NCBI RefSeq assembly: GCF_010500835.1
Contig: NZ_JAAAMJ010000016.1
Span: 32,833 to 96,832, forward strand
Reading direction: 5' to 3'
DNA: 64,000 nucleotides
Source: Aurantimonas aggregata
Lineage (GTDB): Bacteria > Pseudomonadota > Alphaproteobacteria > Rhizobiales > Rhizobiaceae
Every line of letters starts with the position of its first letter. The first letter of the stretch is position 1. A program made the position numbers and the translations under genes. The notes under the pieces were generated by a model. It did no database searches and was not told the DNA's origin. It saw only the letters and a program-made list of their open reading frames with translations. This document shows positions 63,958-64,000 of this stretch, one piece after another.

Positions 63958-64000
63958 ATGGCTTCAGCGATCCCGCTTCGTTCCGATTTCAACGGACCCG
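63958..64000 (+). mobile_element. Start of an IS630-like transposase gene, cut by the right edge
   Basis: After a GGAGG ribosome site the frame reads MASAIPLRSDFNGP before the window ends. The LRSDF segment after a short N-terminus is how many IS630-family transposases begin. The element's left end must lie between the livK stop and 63958; IS630 elements target TA, and TAATA occurs at the livK stop, so it may be inserted directly there. The assignment rests on 14 residues only. Confidence 0.55.

Noticed and set aside
1..64000. CRISPR arrays, rRNA genes, complete tRNA genes, prophage or plasmid-replication genes
   Set aside because: No repeat-spacer pattern, no rRNA-like sequence, no complete cloverleaf and no integrase, replication or phage structural genes were recognised.

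Overview
The window looks like chromosome or megaplasmid DNA of a high-GC alphaproteobacterium. It is densely coded, with many 4-base start/stop overlaps, an alpha-type CHASE2/FecR cyclase pair, an RpiR-controlled inositol cluster with a fused IolC, and hemin genes behind Irr-like sites. The overall style is Hyphomicrobiales (Rhizobiales); an Aurantimonadaceae-like genome is my guess only. Coding is continuous: only 49035-49454 exceeds 300 bases without a gene.

Layout. (1) 1-9608, uronate catabolism: uxuA (cut by the left edge) and a GntR regulator face uxaC, a TRAP transporter (dctP-dctQ-dctM), uxuB, kdgF, kduI and kduD. Glucuronate/galacturonate-type acids and unsaturated uronates from polysaccharide lyases both end at 2-keto-3-deoxygluconate. 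(2) 9616-16520: SMP-30 lactonase, a DUF1045 2H phosphoesterase and a PHP hydrolase (minus) diverge from an Fe/phosphonate-type ABC transporter (plus), a possible phosphoester or phosphonate uptake-and-cleavage unit. (3) 16554-26953, housekeeping and signalling: purU, a D,D-carboxypeptidase, a SelD-N-like flavoprotein, FecR plus CHASE2 cyclase, a PLP ammonia-lyase, hydroxypyruvate isomerase, xthA, DUF1810, DUF454 and a stand-alone Hen1-type RNA methyltransferase.

(4) 27071-33366, hemin uptake: TonB receptor facing hmuTUVS, with two Irr (ICE)-like palindromes in an AT-rich divergent promoter region. (5) 33592-36566: a small unknown protein, a ClC channel and a zinc alcohol dehydrogenase. (6) 36577-48186, myo-inositol: binding protein, permease, ATPase, iolC-D-E-B (minus), iolR, and two Gfo/Idh dehydrogenases (plus), with GGAA-N6-TTCC operators on both sides of iolR. 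(7) 48204-54257: alpha/beta hydrolase, then an XRE-cupin regulator with a PuuR-like box ahead of a polyamine-type ABC transporter. (8) 54379-59052: PAS-GGDEF-EAL protein, flavin-nucleotide-binding protein, and an M20 peptidase gene broken by a one-base frameshift at a 17-bp inverted repeat. (9) 59267-63874: a branched-chain amino-acid/amide (Liv-type) ABC operon, followed by the start of an IS630-like transposase at the right edge.

A recurrent design is visible: four of the six solute-binding-protein genes are followed, before the next transporter gene, by a strong GC hairpin without a T tract, which probably keeps binding-protein mRNA in excess over membrane components.
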